Shown: positions 12,029 to 24,062, counted from the first letter of the stretch. The stretch is DNA of 64,000 nucleotides from Podocnemis expansa (GCA_007922195.1 ML681996.1:22969734-23033733), one strand, 5' to 3'. Translations and numbers: made by a program. Notes: generated by a model from the sequence alone, not told the origin.

Positions 12029-12069
12029 GCATCTGAAGAAGTGGGATTTTCTCCCACGAAAGCTCATGC
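12029..12069 (+). ncRNA. Hammerhead ribozyme motif, right pLTR
   Basis: Best-paired copy: stem I GCAU/AUGC, core CUGAAGA (position 7 is free to vary), stem II GUGGG/CCCAC with an AUUUUCU loop, GAAA, AGCU stem III, C17. It carries the same extra A before stem II as the other copies. It is inverted relative to the motif at 10713-10753 of the same element. The AGCU stem III is too short for a stable monomer and is of the kind expected to work as a dimer. Confidence 0.7.
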
Positions 12070-12124
12070 AAAAATAAGTCTGTAAGTCTTAAAGTGCCAC
12101 AAAACTCCTTGTTTGTTTTTTTTT

Positions 12125-12839
12125 CACTCCTCACAGATTTTAGTTTGGATACTTTGGATTCAGACAGAACCAGAGAAAGTTAACTCACAGTCAGATGCCA
12201 GAAGCTTATTCACTGAGAAACATGAAGCATAGCATATACCTATAAGCAAATTCCTTACTCCCAGAAGGGTTTCTTCAAATTTCTGCTCCCCTCCCAGAAG
12301 ATGGTGCACCACTGATACCACCCCCAACATGCTGGATAGACATACAGGGGGATGTAAGCTGCACAAGGTAAAAGACTGGCACAGTTGACTTCCTGGAGGA
12401 ACAGGACACAAACTGTGATTCTGAGTCTATTCACTACTCATGGCTGCCACAGGTGTCATTTGCAGCCATGCCTGAGGGCACTTTATTCTGTGCAGAGTCA
12501 GGGGCTCTGTGAGCCATGAGAGAGCTGCAGACAACAGAAGCAAGAATGAATATGGCCCTATTTTTCCATCAGTACAAGTCAACACAGGAGGAAGAAGAAT
12601 CTGGTGGGAGTACCCAAGAACGGACAACAGCTTGTCTGGAATTTTCAGTTGAAAAAAATTTTAACTGACATCTAATTTCCCAAAACATCAAAATATTCTG
12701 CAGAAAAATTCAGTGTTGCTGAAATTTGTAGATTTTCTCTGGGGAATGTCTGAACAGAATAATTAGTTTAAGTTGGGTCAACATCAGTCTGTGTCTATCT
12801 GAGCAACTTTAGTACCCCATGTGTTGCCCTCGTCACCAG
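12125..12839. other. Non-coding DNA
   Basis: No gene or clear repeat seen. Two short open frames on the minus strand (12160-12411, 12427-12627) have no recognisable domain and no supporting context. Confidence 0.5.
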
Positions 12840-14634
12840 TGAGCCAAGGTTCAAGGATTTAGTAGCAACAAACACTCAGACACATTTAGCAGATAAAACT
12901 AATTTATTAGCTAACAGACTACATGGTTTACCCAAATTGAAAATGACTGGAGTTAAAAATAAAGTAAAATGAACAGCTTACGCCCCTTCAGCAGTCAGGA
13001 ACCCCTGACAACCATGGCCTTTATCAGGGGAGCATCGTCTGAGGCACCCTCGGGATCCTGTGGTGAAGTCCAGTAAAGCTGGGCAATAAGCCATAGTTAT
13101 AGCGCATTGTCCACAGGGAGGAGTGATCAAGCCCTACTTCTGATAACACAGACCAGTGGCTCCCAACCTTTCCTCTGCTGTGGCACACCTTGATACTTTC
13201 AAAGTTTTCAAGGCATACCACCATTAAAAAACTCATGAATATTCAAATTAATTTAAACTACTTATGAATATTCATGAGCCATGCCACAGTGTTTCAGAAA
13301 TGCTTCTATGTGGAGTAGCAGAGCAGGGGTGGCAAAACACAGGAGGTCAGGTGCTGTGCGCAGTAGCAGGAGTGAGTGTGGGGAGCAGAGCAGGGCAGGG
13401 ATGGCAAAAGAGGACAAGGGCAGCCATGTGGGGAACAGCACAAGGGTGGCAAGAGAGGAGAGAGAAAGGGAGAACAGGAGTGGTTTTGTGGGGGGATGGT
13501 GGGAACCTGGGGAGTGCGAAGGTAGGGCAGGGGAGCATGGCACAACACCCACTTCCCCCTTCTCCACAGTGGCTCCCTGCCATCCAGGGCAAATCCTCAC
13601 CCCACTGGTGCTCCCTCCCACCCCAGTGGGTCCTGTCCTTTCCTCCCCCAGTCCTCGCTGCCTGTGATGGACCCTCCCATCACTGAAGGGCCCAGAACTA
13701 GGCCTCCAGCCCCCAGCTACTTGCCCCCCATAGCCACCTCATCCTCCAGCTACACCCCCCCAACCAAATAGCCACCCCACAACCCCAGCTACAAACCCTC
13801 TGTGACACATCCACTCCCACCCACCTCTGCTACACACACACACACCTGCCATACACAACCCCCAGCAGTCCTCCCTCCCAAAGCCTTTACCTGGGCTGTT
13901 TTCAGGCTGCCTGACACAAGTTGCTCTGTCCTGCAGGGGGAGATTCACACACTCCAAGACTCCTGCCTCTCTCTGCTGGCTGGGCCTAAGGTGGAGCCAC
14001 CAAAACGCTGAGTTTGGGCTGCTCCTGCTATCTTTAAAGGGACCCCTGGAACACCACATTCCAGTGCCTTCCTCTATTTTTACGGGGGCCAGAAGGCTGC
14101 CTGCCTAAAAATAGGGGGCCCCGGAACTGTGTTTCGGTGCCCTCCACCTTACTTTAACCCCTGCCTTTTCCCAGCCCTACACAGTCCATGTGGCTGGGCT
14201 GATCAGGGAAGGAATTTTAACTCCAGCTGTCGGGGATGCTCGCACCACACTTTGGGTGTTGCCGTGGCACACCAGTGTGCCCCAGCACACTGGTTGGGAA
14301 CCACTGACATAGACTGCTGCTGATGGGTGTTAATTACAACTATTGTAAGTCTACAGATACGTTAACACTAACAATCTTATCAGTGATTATTTACTTACTA
14401 TTTAGTCTGGCAGAGTAGCAATTGTCTGGGCCCCCCCTCCCACCCCCGCTTACTAATGCTTTGTGGTCACAAAATCTTTTGTTTGCCCTAAATCGTGGGT
14501 GTTGTAGTACAGGTTCCTCCGCCCTCTCAGACACATTCTCTTCTGTAATTCAGATTCCTTTGCTAGACGACATCTCCATGACGTCTACTCCCTTGCTCAA
14601 TTCCCATGATGTATTAAAGAAGAGGCATGACACA
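12840..14634 (-). mobile_element. Solo LTR, minus, split by a hAT MITE
   Basis: The outer ends are TG (12840) and CA (14634), flanked by a 4-bp direct repeat CCAG (12836-12839 and 14635-14638). On the minus strand an AATAAA lies near 12906, about 65 bp from the 3' end, as expected for an LTR polyadenylation signal. Removing the MITE at 13154-14306 leaves an LTR of about 640 bp. No internal retroviral or Gypsy coding sequence is attached, so it is a solo LTR. Family not identified. Confidence 0.6.
13154..14306. mobile_element. hAT-type MITE (CAGTGG termini)
   Basis: Termini CAGTGGCTCCCAACC and GGTTGGGAACCACTG are inverted repeats. The 8-bp flanks ACACAGAC (13146-13153) and ACATAGAC (14307-14314) match at seven of eight bases, consistent with a hAT target duplication. 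The interior is GC-rich, with many overlapping open frames that are shadows of its composition; no transposase motif is present. Confidence 0.8.
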
Positions 14635-14639
14635 CCAGG

Positions 14640-15200
14640 GGAGAAGTAACTGTAGGAAAGGGTTAAACTGAGCACCTGGCCTGAATGATAGTTACTATGG
14701 TAATGCAGTTACTATAGGCAAGCCTTGCTGTCCTGTAAATAAGATTCTAGTTAAAAGTTATCTTCCTTTTTCTCTCTATCTTCACCTCCTACCTAAGTTC
14801 CTAGATGGGACCATTGCTTATTTCCTTTCTTCTCCCTCCTTCCTGCTTGTTAAGGACTGTGAAGTAATTTTTGTTATAGAAAATAATAAGTTTGAAGGTA
14901 AAGTGTCTGCACAATGCAAAACCTGTGAACAGTAAACAGAGAGGAGGGGTATAATTATATGCACCCTATGGTCATCAATATTCTTTGTATAGGTTTAACC
15001 ATATAAGCATCCATGAAAAGTCATCAGTCATGTATGTCCATACTGTTTTGGACAGACTGTTATGGATAAAAGAATTATTAGGCAGCCCCTCCTTGCTCAC
15101 TCAAGATATCAAAAAGAATGAGCAGGCAATAAAGGGTAATATTCAACCCAATCTGCCTCTGGAACAACCTGTTTGTTTATCTAACATCTAACAGTGGCCT
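14640..15200 (+). repeat. LTR-like repeat, copy a
   Basis: A block at about 14870-15200 (AATTATATGCA, ATCATGTATG, CCATACTGTTTTGGA, AATAAAG, CAACCTGTTTG) matches 56222-56790 in the same order. The AATAAAG near 15129 could be a poly(A) signal. No open frame. The limits are uncertain and the family is not recognised; a retroviral-type LTR is the leading guess. Confidence 0.4.
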
Positions 15201-15275
15201 GACTGGAGACCAGCACTAGAGGAAAACAGGGAACTGAGTCATCTGATCTACTATCAGGCACTGCAGGAAGGCTCA

Positions 15276-15570
15276 GGGTATGTCTATATTGATGGTGGCA
15301 AATTTGCTGCCACCAGTGTGCTCTCCCAGGTTCAAATGAGTGGTCTGTCAAGACACATTTAATTGATTTGCAGCTCACTGTGGTAACTCCAGGCCCATAA
15401 CTGGAGCAGCACTAAGTAAACTGCATGGTGTTGCCAGTCACCTTAGTGCAGTGTGTATAGCAAAGTAAGTGGGAGTTAGTAAGGCGATGAGAGATACTCA
15501 AGGTATTTTACATGCCTTGCAAATCTCCCATTGACTTCCGCCAAAAAGCGTGATGAGTGTAGACTAGGGC
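15276..15570. mobile_element. Putative Harbinger-like MITE
   Basis: Begins GGGTATGTCTATATT and ends AGTGTAGACTAGGGC, imperfect inverted repeats of the same terminal type as the other MITEs here. Non-coding; the target duplication is not clear. Confidence 0.5.
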
Positions 15571-17289
15571 TTGGTTCAACATGAGACGGAACAAAAATTA
15601 GATATTTTTAATCAGTTGTCAAGCCAAAATGAAACACTTCAATTCAAGAGAGTAGAAAATTTAATTTCAGTCAAAAGTATTTAAGTGAAACTTTTCAACA
15701 TTTCTGAATCAATTATTTTTCAGAACTTCTCCCTTCACAAAAATGCCTCATTCTGACTTAGAATGAAAAGAAATGTCAAACTATTGGAATTTTCCATGAC
15801 ATAGCCATTCCCATTTTTGACCAGCTCTAATAGTTTCTATTATCTTAAAATGATCCTTTCGGCCACTAAAAGAGAAGGTTAAACCTGTTGTCTGATGTTG
15901 CTGAAGAGTACTAGCTCACCTAATATTCTCAGCACACGTATACCATGTAAGAATAGAATTCTAGTAGCAAAACAAATGCCAATTAAAGTATTTCAGACAT
16001 GCTTACTCAGTAACAATGCCACTTTCTACTAATACTCACACTGTGCCAGAGATCTGCCTTCTATTGCCTGATCATCTAATATTTGCCAAATATGTCAGAA
16101 CTGGCCTTTAATATGCCTTTTGGTATATTAGTATCTATTTCATATTTTAATTTTAAAAAAATCTCAAAGTGGGAGCCTGAGGTGGGCTCACATAGTTTCT
16201 GAAGCTTATGCTAAAATGGATAGACTCAGCTTCGTTATCCATTTTTCTCTTTGGCCACCATGAATGATATACTGCAAAGAGGTGAGCCATTTATAATGAT
16301 TCCGCACAAAGTAGTTTTTGTTACCTTGCAGTATTTGTTAATAAAGTCCTCACATCATGAATACATTATCTTAAACTGGTTCTCACGTTTATTTAATTGT
16401 ATCTGTAAGTTAGCTGTTGAAAGCAGTATGTCTGTGACCTGAGCATCAAGAATTTATCATAAATGCATAGAAACATTTCTTTCCCATTGCACTATGCCTT
16501 TTATTACTGACATTCCTCAAACAGGCATATTAACATTTTTGCTTGGAAGTATAGTAAAATATTCTCTCCAAGCCAAGATGTGTGAAAATTTTCAGAAAAA
16601 TAAATTATTTTCCAATAAAAAATGCAGTTTTAGGTCAACAAAGCATTTTATAAATTTGTATCAATTTTGCATAATTATTTCAACAAGAGGGAAAGTATTA
16701 CAAAACAAAAGTCTCTTTTTTTTAATTCAAAAGGACTATTTAAAATTATATTTCCCTTTTATTTTTCTTAAAACAGGTAAAAACCCCTTGAAAATGAACA
16801 GAAACATTTTGGTTTGAGAGGAACGTTTATTTTAACTTGGAAAAAAAATTTAAACTTTTTCATTTAATCAGAATATTCTACATTTTTTAATTGTAGGTGT
16901 ATTGGAAACCTTTTATTTTTCAGTGTTTCAGTGGCCACAAAGCCAAGAGATGAGTTACTTGCATGGCTCTATGGTCAATGTATTTTTTCTCCTTTATCGT
17001 TTTGACTCATTTGAAGTAACTATTCTTATAATAGATATATTTATAACACCCATAGTTCATTAACATTGCCACTACATTCATCCCTTCATGATGGAAGATT
17101 ATGTATTCCTGGCATATGTATGAATAAAACAATCAAAGAGTCATTTGTCTGTGGAAAGGCATGAGTCATTCTTTAGCTAAGGCCAAAAGTCTAACAATAT
17201 CTGATGGAACTTCACATCAGATCAGCTAAACTCATGTAATTTAACATAAAGGATTATGTCCAAACTTCAGATCTTAATAACCTGTATAT
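15571..17289. other. AT-rich non-coding DNA
   Basis: Low GC, many A/T runs. Two open frames (16251-16442 and 16494-16817) are AT-driven and show no domain, signal or splice context that I recognise. No repeat family identified. Confidence 0.5.
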
Positions 17290-17600
17290 TAATCATGGGA
17301 GTTGCTGACACTGGGCCTGCAGGGCACATGCCCTGCTGTGCCCTGGCTCTGGCTCCAGCTGCTTGCTGCTGGCCTGCAGCAGCAAGAGCTGGATCTGGGC
17401 TGAGGAGGCCTGCTGCTCCTGGCCAGCAGTGAAGTGGCACAGGCTGGCTCCAGCTCTGGGCCACTTGCTGGCAGCAGCAGGAGCCAGAACTGGCTCTGGA
17501 CTGCTTGCCATTAGCAGGTGGGCTGGATCAGACCCAAGCCCCCAGACCAGATCCAGCCCTGGGCCCGGCCCAACCCATTTTGGGGGGCAGCAGTGCTCTT
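17290..17600. other. GC-rich CAGC/CTGG island
   Basis: A sharp-edged GC-rich block in AT-rich DNA, dominated by GCAGCAG, CTGGCTCC and GGCCTGC phrases on both strands. Overlapping open frames reflect composition. It resembles the GC-rich centres of MITEs elsewhere in the window, but no terminal repeats were found. Confidence 0.45.
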
Positions 17601-19532
17601 GATATTAAGATAATGTGCCAATTAAGTAAAGTGTACAAGATCCCAAAGATGAAACTTGCCTGATCTATCTAAAATTATAAAACACATTTTTGGTATGTAA
17701 AAGAACAAATAAGAGCTCATAAACAAGAAAAATTCCACTTAAATTCTGTAAAAGAATGGATCAGCTTGGCTGGAAGTATAATTTATATGAAAGACAGTTT
17801 AAAGCCTGCTTTCCTTACTTATGTTCAAGCACTGGTGATATTAAAGATTTTCCATGCCTTAGAGTTCTACACTACTATCTCACAAAACTGCTTCACCATC
17901 ATGGAAAGTATTCAAAAAATGCTCAAAATATTATCATGGTAAAGGCTTAAGAATAACCCATTTAGGCTGTTATAACAAGCCTGATTAAAGGCAAAAAGTA
18001 TCTTCTTAGAGCTATCCACTGCTTCAACATTTTGTTTACTCTGCTGACTCATTCACAAGAAAATTTTAAACAGCTTTCAAATACTCCACACACCCCTAAT
18101 GGATAGAGAATGCAGTTCCAACTTTTTATTTATTATGATCATTTAAAACTTGAATTAATTAAAGGGACACAAATAACAGTATGAATTAAAACATTCATTT
18201 ACCTCTGCAACTATTATATTTGTTTCCCATTTTTCCCTACTTCTTTTGTATTTTGCTTTTTTCTGAAAGATTTGGTTTTTGTTTACAAATGAAACCTATA
18301 CACATTCAGTATATTGATTTAACTATTATTTTTATTCGTATTTTCATAATGCCTAAGATCCCCACTTATGAACTCAATTATATGAATCACTGTACAAACA
18401 CAGAGCAAAAAGGTTGCCTCCACCCCCAAAAAGCTTACAATCTAACTATAAGTAAAGAGAAAACTGATGAATATAGATAGGCAGGCAAGTACAAGGAAAC
18501 AAAAGGACAAATAGAAAAAAAATTAAATGGCTTGTGTTACCATATTTGTTAAAAAAGGACTAGATGCAGATATACTTCATATCACAGTATTATACTGACA
18601 CTAGAAACCTATTTTTAAACTTCTTGGCATATTTAACTTAATTAACACTCCCAAAAACTATTTTTATTAAGTATGAAAGTCAGATTTGAGAAAATAAAAA
18701 CGTTATCCCGTACCACCTTTGTACTAACCGTAGGAGAAGAATCTCTACTTGCAAATAAGAGCAAAGAGGCTAAGTGACTCTCAGAAGGATAGCTTTCTTC
18801 TCAGCATAGATACTATGCCACTCAAGCTCTGTAATACAACATGTAGCAGCTGACAATATCAGCACTGATAAAGAATGGACATCACACTGCAGTATTTTTC
18901 TAAGCCAATAATGACATCTTCTTCAGCAAGTTAGGTGAATTGAGGTTATCTAATAGAAAAGTTCCTCTAAAAGGTAGACATCAAGTAATGGCATGAAGAG
19001 CCTTACTGTCTACTTCTAATGTGGCAGATGTATAACTCTATCTTGGGTCCTTCACTTGGTTAATTTATCTAGGCCCTTGCACTACAGCATCTAACACCCT
19101 TCTATATGTTAAATAATTTATCCCCACAACAACCCTACAAGATAGGAAAACTTATCCTCTACTTTGCAGATAGAGGCTTGAGATCATGCGGTCGCACATT
19201 CAACCTGTTGCCATACAAGAAGAAAGCCTCCAAACACTATTATTAGTCCTCTTAACCTTTTAACTGCCCCAGCCCCTGAGTTTTAAAATCTTCATGTGCT
19301 ACAAATAATACAGAGGAAGCTATCAGGCCCCAGTGCATGTCTGTGGATATTTCCCAGCAGAGTCTCAACAGAAACATTTACACTTAGGTTAGCAGCAATA
19401 CCAACATGGCCATTTAAGCCTTTCTCTTTGACCATCTCCGGTAGGACCTAAGTAAGAGCTGGGGCAGCAAAGGGAGAAGCATATATCTTTATATGAGATA
19501 ATTTTCCCTCTTACTAATACACCCCTGCACCC

Positions 19533-19563
<31 letters not shown>

Positions 19564-19823
19564 TTTCTTTCTTGCCACGCTCTTTTCAGATTTAAATAAG
19601 CTAGGAAGACATGAAACATTCACATGAAGACATAGAGGCTGACATTTTATGGGAGATTTTTTTGCAATCATTATGAGTTACTCTGGAAGGTTATTTTGCC
19701 TCTTTCTTGGAGCCAGTATGCCCATGGAAAGACCAAAGAATGTCTGACACCAAATAGGTTGCCAAATTGGCTGCCAAATAGGCTGAGTGAATTGCCTCAG
19801 AGGGAGGCTCTCTCATTTTCTTT
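17601..19823. other. Non-coding DNA with ancient SINE/LINE-like remnants
   Basis: About 18376-18500 (CACTGTACAAACACAGAGC, AAAGCTTACAATCTAA, AGTACAAGGAAAC) reads like a widespread old amniote interspersed repeat of unresolved family. About 19095-19200 (CCCCACAACAACCCTACAAG, then TTTGCAGATAGAGGC) has MIR/L2 phrasing. No gene. Confidence 0.45.
19532..19574. repeat. (TTTC)n microsatellite
   Basis: Near-perfect TTTC tandem repeat read directly; the lysine/glutamate-rich minus frames over it are artefacts of the repeat. Confidence 0.9.
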
Positions 19824-20341
19824 GGGTGTGTTCACACAGCAGTCTTATTTCAAAACAACAGAGGTTGTTTCGAAATAAGAAACGCCATGTTCACACGACG
19901 TACTGTTGTTTAGAAACAACTTAAACCCCATTTGGTTATGAAACAACGTTGTTTCAAAACGAGTTGTTTCAAAACAATCCCGTCGGAACACGTTGTTTTG
20001 AAACAACGGTTGTTTCAAAAGAACCGTCTGATCTTCCTCCCAGGGTGCTCAGCACCCCAGGGAACAGGAAGTTCCTGCCTGGGCGTGCCTGGCTGGCAAC
20101 ATGGCCGCCAACATAGCCCAGTGAGGCGGCCATGTTGCCACACCTCCCCTGGTGCCCTGCCCCTGAATCGAAATAGCAAGCCCACAGTGTGAACGTGCTA
20201 TTTTGATTCCCGCTTTTTTCCTTATTTTGAACTAACTTTTTGTTATTTCAAAATAAGTTATTTTGAAATAAGGCATTATTTTGATACAAGTTGTTTTGAA
20301 ACAACTTGTATCGAAATAACCCCCTGTGTGTGAACATAGCC
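19824..20341. mobile_element. Harbinger-like TTTCGAAAC MITE
   Basis: Ends GGGTGTGTTCACAC and GTGTGAACATAGCC are inverted repeats, flanked by TTT on both sides (19821-19823, 20342-20344). Subterminal GTTGTTTCGAAAT and GTTTTGAAACAAC units are repeated at both ends. The centre has CAACATGGCCGCC in inverted copies. Non-coding. Confidence 0.8.
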
Positions 20342-21173
20342 TTTGTCTTTGGGCTCATCAAATGATTCTGCAATGAACAAATAAGAGGAATAAGGCTGTT
20401 CTGGCACTTATTTGCAGGAAATGAGGAAGGGCAGCTGAGCTAATAATAGCAGTTTACAGAATTTAGAAAGGAAGTGCCTGAGGGTTAACAAACATGTGAT
20501 TCAGTTAAATGCTAGCTAGAGCAAGTGCTGTAGAAAAAAAGGAATTGCAACGCTGGAGATGTTTTTCAGGCTTCAGCAGGGACAAATAAAAATAAAAATC
20601 TGTACTTTCTGGGAAAAATATCAAGATAATCCTCACAGAAGATCAAACACAGAGTACTTGGCCTTCCCAAATACAATCATTTATGTCTGCCCCTGATGCA
20701 GAGACTAAATGCATTCTACATTGGAAACCTCAGAACACTGCTGGCAAAGGCTGACAGTATTCTCTTCCTCTCGCCACACCTTTCTATAAAAGTAAAATGA
20801 TTGCTGCATTCAGGGAACACTACAACCTTTTTATCCTGGGGTCTGGTTAAACATTATCAGGTCATGGTTCTCTGCAGAAAAGCCTGAATAAGTGAACCCG
20901 AGTAAATTCTCAATGCTCAAAAACCAGGCAGCAAATAAAATAAACTTAAAATTTGTGACTTTGAGCATGATCTCATGATTTTGATGTCCTGAATAGCAAT
21001 TATTTTAACATTTGGGACTCAGAGTACTGCAATTCAGCAGAGCATAAACATGTATGTAATCCCAGTCATGTTAGTAAGAGTTAACTAGGATCTAGATGCA
21101 GTTAAGCAAGTGCTTAATGTTAAATGCATATGTAAGTGGTTTTGCTGCCTCATGGCCTTGGAAAGCCGAGTGA
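20342..21173. other. AT-rich non-coding DNA
   Basis: No gene and no identifiable repeat seen. Confidence 0.5.
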
Positions 21174-21420
21174 TTCTCCTTTGGGCGCTGCTCACATCAT
21201 TCAGTTACAGGTGTCTACATGCCACAGTGCATGGTAGGTCGGAAAGTCTTCAGCCTTAGCCCGTCAGGTCAGGGCACACGCCCCCTCCACAGCGCAACCG
21301 CAGCTATATAGGTGACTGTGACCCTGACCCTCCCAGTTCCTTTTTCCACCCTCAGCAACAGTTTGGATCAGCCAAGAAACTCGCGTTAGCAAGTGCCTGT
21401 CTTCTACCGCAAAATTCAAG

Positions 21421-22200
21421 ATGCCTGGTTTCAAGCCGTGCCAAGGATGCTGCAAAGCTTTCCCACTCGACGATCCGCACAGTAAATGTCTTGCATGCCT
21501 TCAAAAGAAGGACTCACAAGGATAGAGAGCTGCGCCTCCAATCCCTTGCTGAAAGCAGCGCGCAAGCCTCTGCTGCCGCCTGAGCCTTGAGTGCTCTGCC
21601 GGCTCACCCATCGGCCCAGGTGACGAAACCCCGGGAATGAGCTCTGGTGCCGAGCCTAAAGTCTCAGTCAATGCCCCTGTCAGTACCATCCCCCCGCCAG
21701 TGCCCCGGATCTGAGGGGGCCACCCCTCTCCCGGTCTCCGGCCCAATTGGGCCAGAGATCTGAGGCCCAGCCACCAGCAGCTGCGGCGGCCCCATCCCCA
21801 GCTGGGGAGGCAGGACCCGGCCATCTGCGGCTGCTTCCATCCCCGTCCCCAGCCAGGGATGCAGGCCCTAGCTGCCTGCAGTGGTGCAGCAGCTTCTGGC
21901 CCTGTCCCTGGCCAGTGGGCAGGGCCTGAGGGCCAAGGATGGGTCCTGGGCCCATGCCTCGGGTCCCTTCCTGGGCCAGCGATGCCCCTGTGAAGCCCTG
22001 ACCTTTTTGCTGAGTCCACGGATGCGAAGTTCCATGGCATGAAAGACTCAAGGGCCATGCTCCGGTCGCTTGGAATTTACACCCCACAACCTAACAGACG
22101 CTCTCTAAAACCTCATCAGCTCCTCCAACAACAACTCCAGCAGTTAAAACAACAGATCCAACTGCAGAGTACATTCCCGAGGTCCCTCCCCTTTTCCTAA
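21421..22200 (+). pseudogene. DIRS-like gag remnant, copy 2
   Basis: A 34-codon frame from 21421 starts MPGFKPCQGCCKAFP and keeps the Cys spacing of the gag start in copies 1 and 3, then stops at 21523-21525. The following 0.6 kb is GC-rich (about 21660-21990) with no gag similarity, and the C-terminal block seen in copy 1 (WESLGRF...EYDAFL) is absent. A short frame at about 22057-22200 ends in a glutamine-rich stretch. The gag is therefore truncated or replaced by GC-rich sequence. Confidence 0.6.
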
Positions 22201-22329
22201 CGCCACCTTGGGGACATGGACAGGGACAAGATCCATTCAGGGAAGAGTGAGAAGTCCCATGTTCCCTAATTGGGTAGGTGTGGGCAGGCCTCTGAATGTT
22301 CATCAGAGAAGAAACAGCATCTTTGACAG

Positions 22330-23330
22330 TTATCATATGGCCAGAGAACCCATGAATCAACCGGTCCTCAAGACAGTCACGGAGGGGTATCGTATTCAGT
22401 TTCTTTCAATTCCTGGGGACAGAAAACTGCCCCCCCCCGTTCATCCCTCGGAAACTAGGAACTGTCCTACCTTCTCGAGATCGAATGCCAGAAACTCCTC
22501 TCCCTCAAAGCCATAGAAAAGGTTCCCAAGTGGGAGTGGGGAAAAGGATTTTACTCCCGATACTTCCTGGTCCCAAAATCCAATGGGGACCTTCAACCCA
22601 TTCTAGATCTCAGAGGCTTAAACAAATACATAAGGAGAATAAAGCTCCGCATGGTTTCCCTATACAAATCCTTCCATCTCTGTCTTCCAGGGATTGGTTC
22701 ATGGCCCTCGATCTGGAAGATGCCTACTTTCATATAGCCATAAGGCCCCACCACAGGTGGTTCCTAAGGTTCATGGTGGCAAAAGACCATTTTCAGTCAC
22801 CTCTCTCCCTGGCTCCCAGGGTGTTGACGAAATGTATGGCACTGGTCGCAGCATACTTGTGCAGACGGGGCATGAGAATTTATCCCATCTAGATGACTGG
22901 CTAATAGTCAGGAAATCAAGCTCCCAAGTAGAGCTCCACGTCAAAACAGTAGTGAGGCTCTGCAACTATCTTGGCCTCCATATAAATGAAGAGAAGTCAA
23001 AGCTCTGCCCATCCCAAAACATAGAGTTCATAGGGGCATGCCTGGATGCCCACAAGGAGTTAGCATTCCTACCCCACTCCAGATTTTGGTACATTTGTAT
23101 CATCATTTTGGAGTTGCAAACATCCCTCGTGACCATGGCCCAACAATGCCTGCAGCTCCTCAGTCACATGGCAGCCTCCAACTCAGTGATCCAGATGGCA
23201 CACCTGAGGATGAGGCCTTTCCAAATCGGGCTTTCCACTGTGTTCCACATAAGGAGGAACAAGCTGAACAAGGTACTGTCTGTTCCCCAGGACACTCTGG
23301 GGACACTTCAGGTTTGAAGGGATCCCCGCT
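22330..23330 (+). pseudogene. DIRS-like reverse transcriptase, frameshifted
   Basis: An upstream phrase TVTEGYRIQFLSIPG (about 22375) matches the usual start of DIRS RTs. RT motifs follow in at least three frames: VPKSNGD and LDLRGLNKYI (about 22570-22630), motif A LDLEDAYFHIAI with its aspartate at 22710, and motif C HLDDWLIV at 22886-22909 with both catalytic aspartates. Then comes LGLHINEEKS (22971-23000), the usual block after motif C. Motifs A and C are in different frames, so at least one frameshift separates them. The catalytic residues remain but the protein could not be made intact. Confidence 0.85.
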
Positions 23331-23339
23331 TTGCAATGA

Positions 23340-24012
23340 GGGGCATCCCCTTCAAAGACCTCAGGCCCTCAGTGACCTTAATAACGGATGCCTTGAACAC
23401 AGGATGGGGGGCCCATATCTTTGGGGGGGTTTCTCCACTCAGGGGCTCTGGTCCCACACCGACAGCCCTCTCCACATAAACATGAAGGAACTAAGGGCCA
23501 TCAGGCTAGCCTGTTTGATCTTCCTAGACAAGATACGGGGCAGGTCGCTCCAGATCCTCACGGACAATACCACAGCTGTGTTCTACACAAATCGGCAAGA
23601 CAGGGTCCATTTTATACCACTTTACGAGGAGGCAAGCAAACTCCGGGAGTTGGCCATACGACATGACTTCCACCCCGTGGCCTTCCATCTACCCGGGGTG
23701 GACAATGGGCTGGCGGACTCTCTAAGCAGAAAAGTGGTCCCTTCACAACAGGGTGTTCTCCCTCCTGGCAGACAAATGGGGTCTTCCCCAGATAGACTTT
23801 TTTGTGATGATAGAATCACAAATGCCCCCAGTTCTGCTCCCTCAGGGGCCGGGAGGAGGGGGTCCCTCACTGATGCCTTCATCATCAACTGGTTGGGGCC
23901 CCTGATGTACGCCTTCCTGCTGGTGGTTCTGATACACAGGGTGCTCCTGAAAATCGACAGGGACAGAGCAAACATAATACTAATAACTCCAGACTGGCCC
24001 AGACAGCACTAG
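23340..24012 (+). pseudogene. DIRS-like RNase H and spacer domain
   Basis: Within the open frame that ends at 24012 the RNase H acidic residues are recognisable: a glutamate in NMKELRAIRLA, an aspartate in LTDNTTAVFY (about 23562) and an aspartate in HLPGVDNGLADSLSR (about 23698-23730). The first aspartate block (LITDAL) is in a different frame near 23370. After RNase H, SLTDAFIINWLGPLMYAF and ILITPDWPRQH (to 24012) match the conserved spacer between RNase H and recombinase in DIRS elements. RNase H would degrade the RNA strand during cDNA synthesis. Confidence 0.8.
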
Positions 24013-24062
24013 TTCCCACTCCTGCAGGACATGTCCATAGAGATCCCACTCCACCTCCCATC

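Larger units (their letters stand above)
10624..12124 (+). mobile_element. Penelope-like element with inverted terminal pLTRs
   Basis: The two ends (about 10624-11060 and 11808-12124) are inverted copies of each other, each with the phrases GTTAGTCT, AAGTGCC and CATCTGA, and each holds a hammerhead-ribozyme motif. Between them, on the plus strand, is the 3' part of a Penelope-type reverse transcriptase and the linker before the endonuclease. The RT catalytic domain and the GIY-YIG endonuclease are missing, so the copy is non-autonomous. The linker frame runs straight into the right pLTR at about 11808. Confidence 0.8.

Noticed and set aside
13264..13686. Open frames up to 140 codons on both strands
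   Set aside because: Inside a non-coding hAT MITE; explained by GC-rich low-complexity composition.
19489..19619. Lys/Arg/Glu-rich short open frames on the minus strand
   Set aside because: They are translations of the TTTC microsatellite.
21501..22087. 185- and 135-codon minus-strand open frames
   Set aside because: Antisense to DIRS copy 2 and produced by its GC-rich insert; no domain.
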